Assembly: GCF_014651535.1 (NCBI RefSeq)
Contig: NZ_BMXB01000001.1
Location: 743,470-807,469 of the forward strand
DNA length: 64,000 bases
Direction of reading: 5' to 3'
DNA from: Salinimicrobium marinum
GTDB lineage: Bacteria; Bacteroidota; Bacteroidia; Flavobacteriales; Flavobacteriaceae
The position numbers and the translations under genes were made by a program. Shown in pieces: positions 62,273 to 64,000 of the stretch (positions within the stretch are counted from its first letter, which is position 1; each line of letters begins with the position of its first letter). The notes beneath the pieces are model-generated. The model saw only the letters and a program-made list of their open reading frames with translations. It had not been told where the DNA came from and did not search any database.

Positions 62273-63580
62273 TCAGGAAATCAATGGTTTTCGGAAGAAA
62301 TATCCGTAATAACCCACCACCAGAAAGCATATAAGAGGCAGGATAAACGAAAAATTGATTTCGGGAACGCCAAGGATATGATGATCGTTTAGCGCCCTTC
62401 CTCCCACATCAATTAGGAGCCCCTGCAGTACAGGCATTATGGCACCTCCCACGATTGCCATTACCATAAAAGCCGATGCTACTTTAGCATCTTCTCCCAG
62501 ACCTTCTAATGCGATCCCAAAAATTGTTGGGAACATGAGTGACATACAAAAAGAGATTCCTACTAGACAATAAAGACCAAATATTGACTCAATGAAAATA
62601 GTGCCCATAGAAAAAGCAACTGCAAGAATGTTGAGAATGAAAAGTAGGTTTCCGGGAGTTGTGAATTTTAGTAGATAAGTAAAAATGAACCTTCCACTTA
62701 AAAATAACGCAAATGCGAAATATGCGTAATTCACCGCAATTTCATTAGGAATCCCAAGATTCTCAGCGTAGTGATAAATGTAGGTCCAGCACATAATCTG
62801 TGCTCCTACATAAAACAACTGTGTAATGACTCCGCGTGTGAACCTTCTTTCTTTCAAAAGTCGAGAAATGATGGCACTCATTTCAGGTAATTTGCCTGTT
62901 TCTTTGGTTTTAGGCATTTTTAAAAATTTAATGATCAGGAAAATCACCAATACGAAAATGCCGAGATAGATATAAGGATTCCGGATGACTTCGAGATCTG
63001 CGGTACGAATGCTTTGCTTTACAGGTTCAGTAAGATTCGTATAATCCTGAATGTCATCTGATCTTAACCTGCTAAGAATAAATGTTTGGGCTACAAAAAG
63101 ACCTCCCATTAGCCCAATAGGATTAAAAGCCTGAGCCAGGTTGAGACGCCTGGTGGCAGTTCTTTCATCTCCCATGGAAAGAATGTATGGATTAGCTGAG
63201 GTTTCCAGAAATGCGAGTCCGAAAGTTAGTATATAAATAGCGATAAGGAAAAATGCATAACTTTCAAAAGCTGCGGCAGGATAGAAGAGCAGAGCTCCTG
63301 TGGCATAAAGTGCTAGCCCTATAAGAACGCCGGATTTGTAGGAGTATTTTCGCATAAAATAGGCAGCAGGAAGCGCAAGGGTAAAGTAACCGCCATAGAA
63401 GGAAAGCTGCACCAGGGAAGCTTGAAAATTATTCAGCTCCAACACCTTTTTAAAGGCAGTAACCATTGGGTCTGTAATGGCATTTGCAAAACCCCAGAGT
63501 GCAAAAAGGGAGGTAATAAGAATAAAAGGTAAAACTACTTCTTTTGGTACTAGTGGAGTGCTCCTCTTTTCTTCTGTCAT
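62273..63580 (-). CDS. Sugar MFS transporter, FucP-like
   Basis: A 435-residue carrier of the FHS family (L-fucose permease type). The N-terminal segment LWGFANAITDPMVTAFKKVL, AFLETSANPYILSMGD and later GAQIMCWTYIYHYAENLGI match the FucP/GluP/NagP group, which symports fucose, glucose/galactose or N-acetylglucosamine with H+ or Na+. Twelve helices are visible. It lies 5 bases downstream of an SDR dehydrogenase gene on the same strand, so the sugar may be oxidised directly after uptake, as in non-phosphorylating fucose catabolism (inference). Confidence 0.87.
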   Translation of the reverse strand: MTEEKRSTPLVPKEVVLPFILITSLFALWGFANAITDPMVTAFKKVLELNNFQASLVQLSFYGGYFTLALPAAYFMRKYSYKSGVLIGLALYATGALLFYPAAAFESYAFFLIAIYILTFGLAFLETSANPYILSMGDERTATRRLNLAQAFNPIGLMGGLFVAQTFILSRLRSDDIQDYTNLTEPVKQSIRTADLEVIRNPYIYLGIFVLVIFLIIKFLKMPKTKETGKLPEMSAIISRLLKERRFTRGVITQLFYVGAQIMCWTYIYHYAENLGIPNEIAVNYAYFAFALFLSGRFIFTYLLKFTTPGNLLFILNILAVAFSMGTIFIESIFGLYCLVGISFCMSLMFPTIFGIALEGLGEDAKVASAFMVMAIVGGAIMPVLQGLLIDVGGRALNDHHILGVPEINFSFILPLICFLVVGYYGYFFRKPLIS

Positions 63581-63585
63581 ACCCG

Positions 63586-64000
<415 letters not shown>

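Overview
This is chromosomal DNA of a Bacteroidota bacterium, most likely a marine member of the Flavobacteriaceae (family-level inference). The evidence is: PorP/SprF proteins paired with type IX secretion (T9SS) type B C-terminal domains; Rho with a long low-complexity N-terminal insert; Bacteroidetes-typical families (DUF4293, DUF1599, DUF4202, BT_3928-like DoxX); promoters with the TANNTTTG -7 box instead of sigma70 boxes; and AT-rich sequence without obvious Shine-Dalgarno sites. No rRNA, prophage or CRISPR array is visible. There are two tRNAs (Gly-UCC, Arg-ACG) and one degenerate group II intron.

1-20.5 kb is mostly housekeeping: map, a HAD-like phosphatase, a thioredoxin-like lipoprotein, gpmI, two tail-to-tail L,D-transpeptidases, clpP with an overlapping GNAT gene, tRNA-Gly, rho and a DUF4293 gene. 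A group II intron follows, sitting just behind a terminator, with a wrecked reverse transcriptase but intact-looking ribozyme ends. Then come a YfcE-like phosphodiesterase, truA, an MsbA-like exporter, cdaA, folP, DUF1599, a DoxX-type protein, tpiA, prmA and clpS. 20.6-27.3 kb holds a SulP transporter fused to a carbonic-anhydrase-like domain that has lost zinc ligands, tRNA-Arg, an OFA-family MFS transporter, a small unknown protein and an M61 peptidase.

27.5-41.3 kb is a complete assimilatory nitrate/nitrite locus. It contains cobA (precorrin-2 for siroheme); a narK operon (MFS nitrate transporter, a nitrate reductase fused to a NirB-like FAD module, and a sulfite-reductase-like/rubredoxin fusion); and a nirB-nirD-DUF4202-sensor kinase-NarL-type regulator operon. 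A 16-bp palindrome, TAAGTAT-AA-ATACTTA, occurs identically upstream of cobA and narK, and as 14/16 variants upstream of nirB and the regulator gene. I propose it as the operator of this regulon; together with the all-in-one electron-transfer fusions it is the most interesting system in the window.

41.4-50 kb carries secreted or envelope hydrolases (YpfJ-like metallopeptidase, aminopeptidase P, SGNH hydrolase), a zinc alcohol dehydrogenase, a T9SS cargo protein and an RsbRD-type histidine kinase. 50-60 kb has two unknown membrane proteins, then two tandem [T9SS cargo + SprF] pairs with nearly duplicate SprF proteins. 60-64 kb has two MFS transporters (the second FucP-like) and an SDR dehydrogenase cut by the window edge. 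Between the transporters lies a candidate small RNA with its own promoter and terminator-like hairpin.
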